Shown here: positions 28,116 through 38,900 of the stretch, in pieces
How the letters are laid out: each line of letters begins with the position of its first letter
Numbering within the stretch: the stretch's first letter is position 1
DNA from: Paratrimastix pyriformis
Lineage: Eukaryota > Preaxostyla > Paratrimastigidae
Length of the DNA: 64,000 nt
Direction: 5' to 3'
Assembly: GCA_027972325.1 (NCBI GenBank)
Contig: JAPMOS010000042.1
Coordinates: 87,501 to 151,500 of the forward strand
The notes under the pieces: generated by a model
What the model saw: only the letters and a program-made list of their open reading frames with translations
What the model was told of the DNA's origin: nothing
Database searches by the model: none
Program-made: the position numbers and the translations under genes

Positions 28116-29475
28116 ATGTCGGCCGCTACCCCCATGGCACCAGCGCCACTATACGATGGGCTGTCCCCGCCCATGTCCACCGGGGGTGCCCTCAGTACTC
28201 CGGCAACAGCGGCGGCGGCCCCCCCAAGTGCCGGCGTGGGGGCAGGGGCAGGGACGGGGACGGGGTCGGCGACCAACGGGACTCCCCGGCCGCTGGCCTG
28301 GCTCCTGCGCACCATCACAGACGTCTACGAGGCCCGCTTCGTGGTCCGCACCCTGGGGACGCCACCCCTTCCCAAACACCCCCCAAACACCATCCAGTCA
28401 CCATCATCCAGTCACCACCCAGTCACCATCATCACATCCAATCATCACCCAGTCCCTCGACTGGGGGGGGGCCACTTCGAGTCCTTCCCCTGCTCATATG
28501 CCCATACCCCTGACCAGATGTGATACCTCTTCCTCCCTTCATCGCCCGCCTCATCTGGGCCGCCCGTCCTCGACTGGGGGGGGGGGGGGTATATCGTGCA
28601 GCAATATACGGTGGAGGTCTCGACCAAAGCCAAATCCCCAGCATTGATCTGACCAGATTATATATCTCTCGATGTCCCGTCCCTGGGGGGCTTTGTCTGG
28701 GATGATGTCTGCAGCAATATACGGTGGAGGTCTCGACGGGGGGCCACTTCGAGCCCTTCCCGGCCTTCGTCTTCCACCACTTCGTCAAGAAGTTCGGCCT
28801 CGAGTCGCTCGTAACACAGGTCCCCCCGCTGCCCCCAGCCCCACACAGACACAGACACAGACGGGCACACAGACACAGACCAAACAGACAGGCACACAGA
28901 CACAGACCAAACAGACAGGCACACAGACACAGACACAGACACAGACGGGCACACAGACACAGACACAGACGGGCACAGACGTCCAAGTCCCCTGCCCTCG
29001 ACCCCATCCTTGTCGTGGGTGTCCATCCCGCACCCCCACCGTGCTCATGGGCCATTCCATGGCTGGTTGGGCGATCACGGTGTCCATCCCTGCACCCCCA
29101 CCGTGCTCATGTGCCTGTGATGGTGATGATTGGGGGGTGATGGCGAGCAGGCGGGCAGCGACCTGATCACGGTGTCCCTCCCGCACCACCACCCGTGCTC
29201 ATGTGCCTTTGCTGGCTGTGTGTGGGTGGGGAGCAGGCGGGCAGCTGCCTGATCACGGTGCCCATCCAGCACCCCCCGAGCTCATGTTCCTGTGTGATGG
29301 TGATGATTGGGGTGTGGGGAGCAGGCGGGCAGTGACCTGATGGTGTCCATCCAGCACCACCGGGCGGGCAGCCTGGAGGCGGACACCTTTGGGGCCTTCC
29401 TGGTCGAGGAATACACCGCAGTCGAGCTGATGGTCCGCCCTCATCATCACCATCATCATCATCATCACCACCACC

Positions 29476-29531
<56 letters not shown>

Positions 29532-30594
29532 ACCAACCACCCTCCAATCATCATCACCATCTTCACCACTGTTCCTGCCCATTGTCCATGCCGCCGTGTC
29601 GAATGGGGGCCGTTGGGCGGGGGGGGGGGGTCCGGCAGTTCTTCCTGATGGCCCGCTCGAAGACCCTGCCCCACGCCATCGGCATGCGAACCCGCGACGC
29701 GTCCGTCCCTCCGTGCCCCAGCCCCCCCAGCCCTTGGATGATTGGATGATGATTCGATGATGATTGGATGATTGGATGGTGGCTGGATGATGATGATTGG
29801 ATGATGATTGGATGGTGATTGGGTGATGATTGGATGATGATTGGATGATGATTGGATGATGATTGGATGATGATCGGATGATGATTGGATGATGATTGGA
29901 TGATGATTGGATGATGATTGGATGATGATTGGATGATGATTGGATGATGATTGGATGATGATTGGATGATGATCGGATGATGATCGGATGATGATCGGAT
30001 GATGATCGGATGATGATCGGATGATGATCGGATGATGATTGGATGATGATTGGATGGTGATTGGATGGTGATTGGATGATGCTCATCATAATTGGGTGCT
30101 AATGATTGGGATGATGTTGCTAATGATTGGGATGGTGGTTGGTGCTGGGCAGCCACGGGGCTCTCAACACGACCCTGGCCATCACCTCGCGGGATCAGCC
30201 CCAGCTTGTGGGCCAGCTGCTGGGCCGGCAGCCCCGGGCCCTGGTGGCCTACTTCACCGAGAGCCTGGGCCCCCACTGGGTCCCCGGGTATGGCAGCGGC
30301 CCCGCGGACAAGTCTGCAGAACACCCCCTCTCCGTCCATACCCCCGGCACAACCACCGCCTACTTTGGGCAGCAGTGGCAGGAAGCGACGAGGTGCACCC
30401 CGTACATATTCCCCCCCCCCTCCCCTCCCTCCCCTCCCTCCTCCTCCGCCTCTCTTCCTCATCCAGTCATCGGCATCGGCATCGTCGTCGCCGCCGCCGC
30501 CGCCGTCGTCATCATCATCATCATCCAATCATCATCATCATCACCAGAATCATTCAATCATCATTCAATCATCATCCAATCATCAAATCATCCG

Positions 30595-30653
<59 letters not shown>

Positions 30654-31461
30654 ATCATCCAATCATCATCATCATCATCCAATCATCATCATCATCATCC
30701 AATCATCATCATCATCCAATCATCATCATCATCATCCAATCATCATCATCATCCAATCATCATCATCATCCCCTCTTCCCTCTGGTGGGCAGGCGTGTGC
30801 GGTATATCGAGGTGGCTCGTTTCATCCAATCATCATCATCCCCCTCTCCCCTCTGGTGGGCAGGCGTGTGCGGTATATCGAGGTGGCTCGTTTCTTGCGG
30901 CTCCTCCTGGAGGCCTTCCACGCCTTCCACTACCTCCCCCAGCCATCGCCCACCCAGCCACAGCCACAGCCGCAGCAACAGCAGCAGTCCTTCGGGTCCA
31001 CGTCCCCCTCGCCCGTCTCCCCACCCCCCGCCACGCCCCCGTCGGCCGCCTCATCCCCCTCGGCAGGCGGCTCCCCGGCCGGCACCACCACCTTCGGCGC
31101 TCTGCTGGCCAACCCCCCGCACGACCCCTCGGGGGGCCTGTCGGGTGAGACGATGTCATCATCACCCCTACCGACGGCCGTCCAGGCCATGGGGATCTAC
31201 CCGCCCTCGCCGCCCGCGCCGCCCTGCGCCCCGTCCCCGGCCCTGGGCGTCCCGACCCGGCCCTTCATCCCCCCACTCTCCCTCTCGACGGGCATGGGCC
31301 TCGCAAGCAGGGGAGGAGCCCCCATCCGATTGGCGGCTTCAACCGGGGCGCAGCTCCCCGAGGCGGACCGCCGTTTGCTGGAACGCCTCACTCTGCCTGC
31401 CGGTCTGGGAGATAACATCAACCACTCTGGAGCAACGTTGCTCACGACAACTCTTTCCTGA
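28116..31461 (+). CDS. Unrecognised alpha-helical protein, multi-exon
   Basis: The start at 28116 gives MSAATPMAPAPLYDG. Conserved-looking exons follow: LAWLLRTITDVYEARFVVRT (to about 28350), TVEVSTGGHFEPFPAFVFHH with HFVKKFGLESLVTQ (28706-28818), DLMVSIQHHRAGSLEADTFG with FLVEEYTAVELM (29336-29436), FFLMARSKTLPHAIGMRTRD (29632-29700), a segment near 30140-30320 and RYIEVARFLRLLLEAFHAF (30870-30935). The final exon is Pro/Ser/Gln-rich and ends at 31461. The pattern of a short N-terminal helix, then a F-V-K-K-F-G-L segment and a F-L-V-E-E-Y segment, recalls helical domains of cytoskeletal or axonemal proteins, but I cannot name the family. Several introns contain tandem copies of the adjoining exon border. 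Confidence 0.5.
28440..28745 (+). repeat. Tandem copies of an exon start within the upstream intron
   Basis: The segment CAGCAATATACGGTGGAGG plus TCTCGAC occurs near 28600 and again near 28711, where it opens the real exon. A GGGCCACTTCGAG motif, also from that exon, occurs near 28471 and 28742. Confidence 0.8.
28835..28985. repeat. ACACAGACAC minisatellite
   Basis: Degenerate CACAGACA, CAAACAGACAGG and GACGGGCACA units just after the donor of the exon ending about 28818. Confidence 0.85.
29000..29365 (+). repeat. Four degenerate tandem copies of an exon border
   Basis: A roughly 90-110 bp unit with GCGGGCAG, CTGATCACGGTG, TCCAGCACC and CGTGCTCATG elements recurs near 29030, 29145, 29233 and 29320. 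The last leads into the exon beginning SDLMVSIQHH. Confidence 0.75.
29437..29535. repeat. CAT/CAC array in intron
   Basis: (CAT)n with a central (CAC)n block, immediately after an exon end. Confidence 0.9.
29736..30140. repeat. TGGATGATGAT minisatellite
   Basis: About 28 tandem copies of an 11-bp unit TTGGATGATGA or its TCGGATGATGA variant. The variant clusters near 29970-30030, suggesting local spread by unequal exchange. It is opposite in orientation to the usual sense-strand CAT arrays. Confidence 0.9.
30460..30775. repeat. CAT array with CATCCAAT units
   Basis: (CAT)n with regularly placed CATCCAATCAT units in an intron of the helical-protein gene. Confidence 0.9.
30754..30895 (+). repeat. 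Seventy-one-bp tandem duplication of a 3' splice site and exon start
   Basis: Two nearly identical units each contain CATCATC, CCCTCTGGTGGGCAG (acceptor) and the first roughly 30 bases of the exon RYIEVARF. Only the second copy continues into the exon, so two competing 3' splice sites exist. Confidence 0.85.
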
Positions 31462-31662
31462 ATAGGTCCCGAGGCGCCTTGATAGCTTGATGATTTGGCT
31501 GTCATCGTGTAATTCTATTTCTCAATCTTCGATGTGGCGTTGGCGCCTTTCTTATTTTTTTGTTTGACGGAGATCAAGGCGTGCCTCGTCGACAACAAGG
31601 ATCGTCTTCTCAGCAGATCTTTTTCAAATGGAGGTGACTCAGCCAAATTCACCCCGGGAATA

Positions 31663-33106
31663 ATGTCGTCACCTCAGCGTTCGGACCAGCCCCAATCTCC
31701 ACCCCGGAGTCCACAGGGCATGGGCCGCCCGTCGTCTCGCTCCCCCAGCCCTCGGCGGGCCAGTCCTCGTTCTCGGTCTCCCGTTCGGCACTCCCCGATT
31801 CCTCCGCCCCGGGACGATCGTCGGTCCTCCCCTCGCGACGACCGCGACCGGCATTCTCCTCCTCCTCCTCCTCGCGATGACCGCAGCAGACCGTCTGTGG
31901 TTTTTATGATAAAAGTCCTCGCCAAACCGTTCCTCCCACAAAACAGCCGCTCGCCTATTGAGGATCCCGACACTGGTAACGATGGACGCACCCTCTATGT
32001 CGCCGGTTTCACCTCTCGCACCTCTTCCTCGGAGATCGAACGGAAGTTTGACCGGTTTGGTCACGTTGATGATGTTTTCATCGTCCGCGATCCGCGCACC
32101 CACGAGAGCCGCGGCTTCTGCTTTGTCACGATGAAGGATCGTGAGAGTGCCGCCGAGGCTGCTCGTGAGCTGCACCGGCGCGCCGAAATTGACGGCCGTT
32201 ATCTGGAGGTGGAAGTGGTCTGACCCCGCGTCCCCATCCCCCCGTCGTGTGCCACTGGCTTCCTCTCGGGGCACGGCCATCGCACACTCTCATTACCATC
32301 CACTCTGGCGGTGGTGTGATTTGGGCGATCCACACCCAGTGAAACCCTCCCCACTCATAACATCTCCCGCATGAGGACAAGTCTCGTCAACCCCTGGGTG
32401 CGTGTGTCTCAAGTGTGGTCATGGCCCCAGTCACCACCACCCCAAAGTTCAACATACAAGTTCCACAACATACAAGCACAAGTCGTTTCACCCCCCGCGG
32501 TCAAAGCCACCTGGTCAGGCCCCTGTCAATAGCCGACATCACCAAGTCCCAACATACAAGTTGCCTCACCCCCGCGGTCAAAGCCACCTGGTCAATAGCG
32601 GCGGACTCGACCGTCGACTCAACCCCTCGCGCGTCTCCTTCCCCCCCAGTCCAAGCGGGCCCGGGCACGGCCCAAGACCCCCGGCCAGTACCTGGGCAAG
32701 GAGCGCTTCCGCTCGCGGCCCCCGCCCCCAGAGGACTTCCGGTCGGTAGGACCCCCGACCCCACCCACCCGCCCATCCCCCAGCCTCACGCATACCGGCC
32801 TCCTTGCCGCCCACACCCCGGCCTCACATACTCCCCCCTCCTGTTCTGCTTGCCCGTGGCGGTGCAGGGGTCCCTCCCGGGACTACGGCCGTGACTCACG
32901 CCGTGACGACCGCTACGAGCCCTACCGCAGGCGCAGCCCCGGTCCGCTCCCGCGCGCTCCGTTCATATTTGTGTCTCCCCCCAGGCGATTATTCGCTCAG
33001 TCTCTGATGCGTTTTTTTTTTTTTTTCTGTTGTAGATTATGACCGCCGCGATAGCCGCGACTTCGATCGGCGGCGCAGCTCCCGGTCCCCCAGTCCCCGT
33101 CGGTAA
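31663..33106 (+). CDS. TRA2: Transformer-2-like SR splicing regulator (RS-RRM-RS)
   Basis: Binds purine-rich exonic enhancers in known members and acts with SR proteins in the spliceosome. Five exons join cleanly: about 31663-31892, 31947-32217, 32650-32741, 32868-32941 and 33036-33106, giving roughly 245 residues. The N-terminal RS region has SRSPSPRRASPRSRSP. The RRM has RNP2 LYVAGF and RNP1 RGFCFVTM. After the RRM comes SKRARARPKTPGQYLGKERF, matching the TRA2 linker (xKRPHTPTPGxYxGR) that separates this family from other SR proteins. The C-terminus is RS/RD-rich and ends RRSSRSPSPRR. All four donors read GTC (GTCTGT, GTCTGA, GTCGGT, GTCCGC). The first ATG after a frame break upstream was taken as start. 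Confidence 0.88.
32455..32605. repeat. Direct repeat of about 80 bp in a TRA2 intron
   Basis: The segment CGCGGTCAAAGCCACCTGGTC with a preceding CAACATACAAG occurs near 32465-32515 and again near 32550-32600. Confidence 0.8.
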
Positions 33107-33302
33107 AATTTCATTCGTTCGGTGGAAGGGTCGGGGGTCGGAATATGGATATCGTATATGTTGTTGTCCTCGTCTTCTTCATGATTCCGCTCGTTTCGGA
33201 CGCAAGATCTGCTTGCTCGTAGAAAATCGGAAACCCCAACCAGTTCAAATTGTGGTCGAGTGGTGCGCCCCTCCACCCAAAGAGCAACGTCGTGAGGCCG
33301 GG

Positions 33303-34657
33303 ATGGGGGTCGACCAGAAGACGGCCTCTCGGCTCCCCCGCCTGACGGAGGTTCTCGCCATCGGAGTTTTTGCGATTTTGGGAGTGCTTTCCCGTTGTTG
33401 GTGCTCCCGGCTGTGGGCTCTCTTGCAACATGGCGATTCGATCTTCGATTCCTCCTTTCCCAGCAACACCGGCGCGGATTTCGTTGCCGGGTTTTTCTTT
33501 GAATCCCAGCTTCCTGCGCCGATCAAGGTGGGGATTCTTACAGGCTTTACCGGATCCTGGTCTGCCTGGCATTTCCACTCCGGCACATCATTGGGATCAT
33601 TGTGCCTCTCTCTTCTTCCAGGTCGACCTTCTCAGGTTGGCAAAAAAGCAGCAACACCCTGATGTTCACGGCCCCCGACGCACACGGCTTTGTCCAGGGC
33701 CTGATGGCCCAGTGGACCGGGCTGGTCATCGGGTTTCTCCCCTGGGCATTCGGCCGCTACCTGTATCGCACCCTGGCGGCGGCCCTCCGCGGTCGTTCTC
33801 GCGACGCTCGGCTGCACGCCAAATCCGCGCCGCTGCACTCGCGCACGCCCACTCCCCCGCCGACCACCCCCGCCGGCGCCGCGGCCGCTCTCCCCGAGGA
33901 GGATCAGACACCTCCCGCCGGCAAGCTCGCCCGGCTCGTGCGAATGTTCGCCAACGGGCCCGAGACCCCCCCACAGGGCCCGTTTCTGTGCTGGCTGGTG
34001 CTGTTCATGGTGGCGGCCATCCCGGTGGTCGTCCTGTCCGCGGTCATACCCACCAGCCACCCCAACCACACCATCTGGTTCAGCTGCTGTCTGGGTCCCC
34101 TCGGGGCCTGGCTCCGGTTCGCCCTCTCTCTGCTGTTCAACCCGAAACCTGCCCCTGCGGCCAAGGCCAGTGGCGCGGCCGCGACCGTGGGGGGGCATGA
34201 CGTGGAGAAGGCCCTTCACACCCTGCAAACGAGTATTAATCGGGACCAGTTCATGCCCCTTCCCGAGGCCTCCCCGTCCTCCGCCTCCTCATCAGCAGTG
34301 GTCTCGGTAGCGTCAACCCCCCTGTCGGCAGCCACGCCCACCACCACCCCGGCCGCCGCCCCCAGCAAGCCCTGGTTCTTCGTGGGCACCTACCTGGCCA
34401 ACCTGCTGGCCTGCCTGGTCATGGCCATGGACAGCATCGTCGACGCCTACGCCCCATCCATCTACCCGACGGCCGTCAGCGTGGGAGTGGCGGGCGCCCT
34501 GTCCACGGTGCCCGTTTGCATCGGGGAGATGATGAAGGTGGGTCCTGAGCGGCCCTGGCACGCCGCCGCCTACTGGGTTGTCACGGTGCTCACCGCCCAG
34601 GCGATCTACTCGGGTATGAACGCCTGGCTGTGGGCCCTGCAGCTGGCGCGCACTTGA
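33303..34657 (+). CDS. FEX: Fluoride export channel, fused two-domain FEX/CrcB type
   Basis: FEX proteins are plasma-membrane fluoride channels formed by two fused CrcB (Fluc) domains. Exon 1 at 33303-33559 and exon 2 at 33622-34657 join across a 62-nt intron (donor GTCTGC, acceptor TTCCAG) to about 430 residues. Domain 1 shows AILGVLSRCW, then FPSNTGADFVAGFF with the conserved Asn, then TGFTGSWSTFSGWQ, matching the TGFxGSxTTFS break of TM3, which is restored exactly by the splice. After a variable loop, GPLGAWLRFALSLLFNP opens domain 2, followed by GTYLANLLACLVMAMDSIVD and GVAGALSTVP, a degenerate TM3 break as in eukaryotic second domains. The chain ends shortly after the last membrane helix. 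No sequence break is seen. It lies about 200 bp downstream of TRA2 on the same strand. Confidence 0.9.
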
Positions 34658-35188
34658 ATGGTGATCATCATCATCCAATCATCATCAGCAGCAGCATCAG
34701 CATCATCCAATCGTCAGCATCATCCAATCATTAATGATTATTTGCATATTATTATTATTTATTTGAATCCAACCCAGGGCGTCCTCTCCGGACAATGGGG
34801 GGGGGGGGGGGGGGGGCACTCAAGGGCCGCTCGTGCCTCTCAGCTCCCCCCCTCATTGCCGCCAAACCCGAGAGACGAGCCGGCCGCCGGAAAGTACATC
34901 CGAGCGCCCCCCCCCCCCCCCCCCATTCAAAGAGAATCTCGGGATCTGCTCCACATCTGCCCATTCCCGAGTTTCCCGCCTGCAGCAGGGCGACTGGGGC
35001 GAACAGTAGCTGCGGCGGGCTCGGGTCTCGGGGTCGTGTTGCGCCCAGTGGGGGGAAGGGGGGGGGGGGGCGGGGGATGCGGACTTCAGTAAGGCCAGGC
35101 GCCGACCCCGCTGCCCTCCTGCGAGTGTGCAGGCGGGCCAAAACACGCCCCCCGAGCGGGACGCCCCCCATATTCGCACCAGTCGCCA

Positions 35189-35232
<44 letters not shown>

Positions 35233-35837
35233 TCTAATCATCCTCCAGTCATCACCATCATCATCAACCACCACCCACTACCACCACCACCACCAACCAC
35301 CACCCACCACCCACCACCCCACCACCACCACCACACCCACACCCACACCCGAGACACTCGTTCCCTCAGGAACCCCCCGCTGTCGTCAGTCAATTCAGAG
35401 GGTCCCTTGATAAAGGGTTCCAATTCGTGGAACAACAAGGAAGTCTTTCATACACTTGGCCTCCCCCCTCCCTCCCTCCCCTCTACGTGAGGCCTCGGCA
35501 GGATCTGGTTTTTCTATTTCTGAAGAGAATAATCCTCAAGCCAGCATCCGGAACTAGTCTCCTGGGGGGCAGGCGAGAGGCCTCCAGCCGGATCGGGAGG
35601 GAGTGAGGGCCCCATGGGCACAGGGGTGCATTAACGACTGGCAGTTCTGCAAGGAGGGAAGAACCACAGCTGGGCCGGGGCGGCCAAAGCCGGATGACTG
35701 CGCCACGCGGCAGATGCAGGAGTCAAAGCCCATGTTTGATCCCGAGAGGCCATCACCCCGGCGCCATGTTCGTATGCAAGGAGTCAAAAGCGGCCCACGT
35801 TTGATCCTGAGAGCCCGTCGCCCCAGCAACCACCACA
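34658..35837. other. Intergenic region, repeat-rich
   Basis: No convincing gene. It has short CAT/CAG repeats (34661-34735), an AT-rich patch with ATTATTATTATTTATTT near 34745-34765, G and C homopolymer runs near 34797, 34908 and 35057, a (CCG)n array at 35196-35231, ACC repeats at 35270-35350 and a direct repeat near 35725-35820. Confidence 0.55.
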
Positions 35838-37711
35838 TTAGCCGTGCCAAGCGGGCGTCTGGCCAATGGCGGAGGACACGTGCGCCCAGGCCGCCCTGGT
35901 GCCGAAACACCGTGTGTCCTTCTGGTCGAGCCTCGCCACAATAGCTGCCGCGCCCGCGCCTGGGATCACGCGAAGGACGCTGATGAGCTGTTGGATGGCG
36001 GCTCCGGCCTGGGTCATCCCGGCCACTGCGGCCGGGTTGAACGCGTCAACGCGGTAGGTCTGGTAGTAGGTGCTGCTCGCGTTCCCGCAACGCTCATAGT
36101 CAATTAGATCGACACGGAGTTCGGGTTCGAGTGTGACCAGCACGTTGGCCGGCCGCAGGTCACCGTGGGCTGAGCAGGCGGGAACGGGAGGGGATGGGTG
36201 GGACAACGGGGAGTCATGTTGGCCCGGGGACGGTGGGACAATTGCCGGAGGTGACGAAGAAAGAGGGGGTGTCTGTGTGTCTGTGTGTCTGTGTGTCTGT
36301 GTGTCAGTGTGTCAGTGTGTCAGTGTGTCAGTGTGTCAGTGTGTCAGTGTGTCAGTGTGTCTGTGTGGGTTGGGGAGGGGAAATGTCAAAGGATGATGCA
36401 GAGGACGAGCCGAAATCTTACGCAACAAAGGAAGAAGCGGGCAGACTGATGTCAGTCGGACATGAGAAGGTCCCCCGTGGGCCGAGCAGGCGGGAACTGG
36501 AGGGGATGGGTGGGGAAACAAAGGGGGAAGGAGCAGACTGATGTCGTGTTTGAGAAGGTCGGCCACCCGCTCCACCAGAAGCCGGGCGATGTCGTCCCAG
36601 GGGGGCGGTGGGCCCGGTGGTCCGCGAAGGGCGTCGGAGAGCGGGACCCCAAGACAGGGCATCCTCAATAAGACAAAGGATTTGTTGCCGTAGAGATAAA
36701 CCTGATGAGAGGGCAGACACAAGGAAGGGGGACTCACCCTCAGTAAGACATATGATATAGAAATCATTATGACATAGAGATAAAAACCTGGTGTGTGGAG
36801 GCGGCGGCAGTGGGCAGACACAAGGAAGGGGGACTCATCATTCATTCAGCCAACCCAACCTTGCATCGGGTCCTGTGGGTCTCCATGTATCTGGGCGCCC
36901 GCAACCAGCCAACCAACCCACCGGCTCACCGTGCATTGGGTCATGTGGGTCTCCACGTAAAGCCAGCCAGCCAGCCAGCCAACCGGCCAGCCAGCCAACC
37001 GGCCAGCCAACCCAACCGGCCAGCCAGCCAACCGGCCAGCCAGCCAACCGGCCAGCCAACCAACCAGCCAACCAACCTTGCATTGGGTCCTGTGGGTCTC
37101 CATGTCAACCAGCCAGCCAACCAGCCAACCATCCAACCAGCCAGCCAGTCAACCAGCCAACCGGCCAGCCAGCCAACCGGCCAGCCAGCCAACCGGCCAG
37201 CCAGCCAACCGGCCAACCAGCCAACCAGCCAGCCAACCAACCGGCCAGCCAGCCAAACCAACCTGGCATTGGGTCACGTGGGTCTCCGTGTATCTGGGCA
37301 CCTGCCAGAGTCTCGCGTGGAGGTCGTGATCCACAATCTTGAAGTACGCCGTGTCGGTCCTGGTGTGTGTGTGTGTGTGTGTGTGTCGAGTAAAGAAGGA
37401 ACGAAGTAACGGGAAAATAAAACAAAACCAGAGAGGTCGAAGAGACAGCACGAATGTCACTGCACCCGTGGGCGAAGGAATGTGTTGGGTGTGTTGGGTG
37501 TCCGTGTGGAGCAAAGGGACTGACCAATCGGACAGGAAGGGTCGTGTGTGTGTTGGGTGTGTGTGTGTTGGGTGTGTGTGTGTGTGTGTGTGTGTTGGAT
37601 GTGTGGGGGTTGGGTGTGTGTGTGCACAGAAGCAGAAGGAAGGACGCGGAGCGAAGGGTCACTCAACTGATGAGCCGTCCGTCCATCAGTGCCAACCAGA
37701 AAGGGAGACGG

Positions 37712-37766
<55 letters not shown>

Positions 37767-38900
37767 TGTGCATCAACAATCATCAACAATCATCAACAAT
37801 CATCAACAATCATCATTGTGTGTGTGTGTGTGTGGGGGGTGGCTGACCAATATACGTTGCGAAAACGGCTCAGGGCAGCGTCTAGCTCGTGGACCTGCTG
37901 GTCGGGGCGGTCCTTGAGGTACGGGGCCACGACCCAGGTCGGGACGACTCGCCGCCGGACTTGCGCCGGGTCGACCACACACCGGTCGATGAGCGCCACC
38001 ACAGCACGACGGATCGCGTCCCAGGGTTCATCAGCGGCAAAGGGGTAGGGGCCCGCGACGCGGACATAGTTGAGACTCAGTCTGACGAGGGGCGGGAATG
38101 ATTCATCACCAGGCTCCCTCTAACAGGGTGTCCCAAAGAGATGATCAGACGGTGTTGTGAAAGGCGGCCAGACCTGCAGTGATAATTCAAACCACACGAT
38201 CGCATAGGCGCGGGAACGTCGCAGGACGAAGAAGGCCGGAATTTCGAGTGGGGCCGGAGGATCGCCGTCGAAGAGCGAACAGATCGCGAAAGATGACATC
38301 GCCACATTGGCAATGAGCTGTTCCAGGCAGCCTAAAGGTGAGTTCCAACACGACGATGAGTTGGCGGGAACACGCAGGAAGAAGCCGCAGACGACGCAGA
38401 TGAGAAGAAGATTGCACCTCACAGTGGACCAGAGGAACGCCTTTGAACGAGTAACACAGGTCCGATTTGGTTTCTGGTGGAATGCCAAAGGAGGGGTGGC
38501 GCCATGGATCGTGCGTGCTTTGTGGAAAATTCGTCAAGCCAGCCCACAACGTGCTCTCAGCGGCGCAAGTCAGGTCCGGACAGTTGAACAGTGAAATCTT
38601 TCCGGTCAACACTGACAGGAACTCGGCAACAAGAGTTTCATGGCTGGGGGTTTGACCGGTGATAGGGTTGGCCTTCTCGTGCTCCCCCTTGAGAAAAGGA
38701 GCGTCCCTTTCAATATTCAGGGCAATGAGCATCGCATCGATCGGAACGGAGCCAGGGGGAAAGGGAACCGAGCTGGCGGGGGTGGTCGAAGGAGAATCTG
38801 GCGAGGGGGACGGGGAACCAGGGGGTAACACCCGTGGAGCAGGAGGGTAGTAAAATGGGTCTGCGCTAATGGGCCCCGGGAAGGCGCTTTGGGGCTGCAT
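35838..38900 (-). CDS. Predicted nuclease-kinase fusion (PD-(D/E)xK-like plus protein kinase-like), Crinkler-type architecture
   Basis: Start at 38900 (MQPQSAFPGPISADPFYYP). The N-terminal part contains HETLVAEFLSVL and then KSDLCYSFKGVPLVHCEVQ. Across a 64-nt intron (donor GTCGTC at about 38395, acceptor CTTTAG) comes CLEQLIANVAMSSFAICSLF. A D...E-x-Q core followed by a long helix resembles the restriction-endonuclease fold, with Q in place of the usual K. Later exons give VVALIDRCVVDPAQVRRRVV (37857-38060), AYFKIVDHDLHARLWQVP (37290-37360) and KSFVLLRMPCLGVPLSDAL (36540-36705). The last exon has AHGDLRPANVLV, a kinase catalytic loop, and LIDYE in the DFG position, then ends at 35838. A nuclease-like domain fused to a kinase is the layout described for CR/Crinkler effectors and relatives in many eukaryotes. 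Function here is inferred only. Confidence 0.55.
36166..36530 (-). repeat. Duplicated 3' splice site and kinase-exon start, with TGTGTCTG/TGTGTCAG array
   Basis: The acceptor and first bases of the kinase exon (minus strand CCGCCTGCTCAGCCCACGG) recur in decayed form near 36475-36525 as CCGCCTGCTCGGCCCACGG. Between them, 36270-36368 is a TGTGTCTG/TGTGTCAG minisatellite. Confidence 0.75.
36660..36845 (-). repeat. Tandem duplication of about 104 bp in intron
   Basis: GGGCAGACACAAGGAAGGGG occurs near 36710 and 36815, each preceded by a TAGAGATAAA-CCTG segment near 36690 and 36775. Confidence 0.8.
36850..37330 (-). repeat. Four copies of an exon end spaced by CCAGCCAACCGG repeats
   Basis: A segment of about 35 bp (TTGGGTCCTGTGGGTCTCC and flanks) recurs near 36863, 36934, 37082 and 37267. 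Only the last joins the exon AYFKIVDHDLHARLWQVP. Between copies lie tandem CCAGCCAACCGG units totalling about 300 bp. Confidence 0.85.
37355..37830. repeat. GT, GCGT and ATCAACA tandem arrays
   Basis: (GT)n near 37362-37386, TGTTGGGTGTG units at 37480-37620, a (CGTG)n array of about 55 bp at 37713-37767, five CATCAACAAT units at 37770-37815 and a further (GT)n. All lie in one intron of the nuclease-kinase gene. Confidence 0.85.

Noticed and set aside
29736-30140. CRISPR-like array of TGGATGATGAT
   Set aside because: No unique spacers; a plain 11-bp tandem repeat.
36850-37330. Trp/Gly/Leu-rich repeat protein from the GGCTGGCT strand
   Set aside because: The composition is dictated by the 12-bp tandem repeat and the frame has no conserved flanks.
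37713-37767. Antifreeze- or keratin-like Ala-Cys-Val repeat protein
   Set aside because: It is a (CGTG)n microsatellite in an intron.
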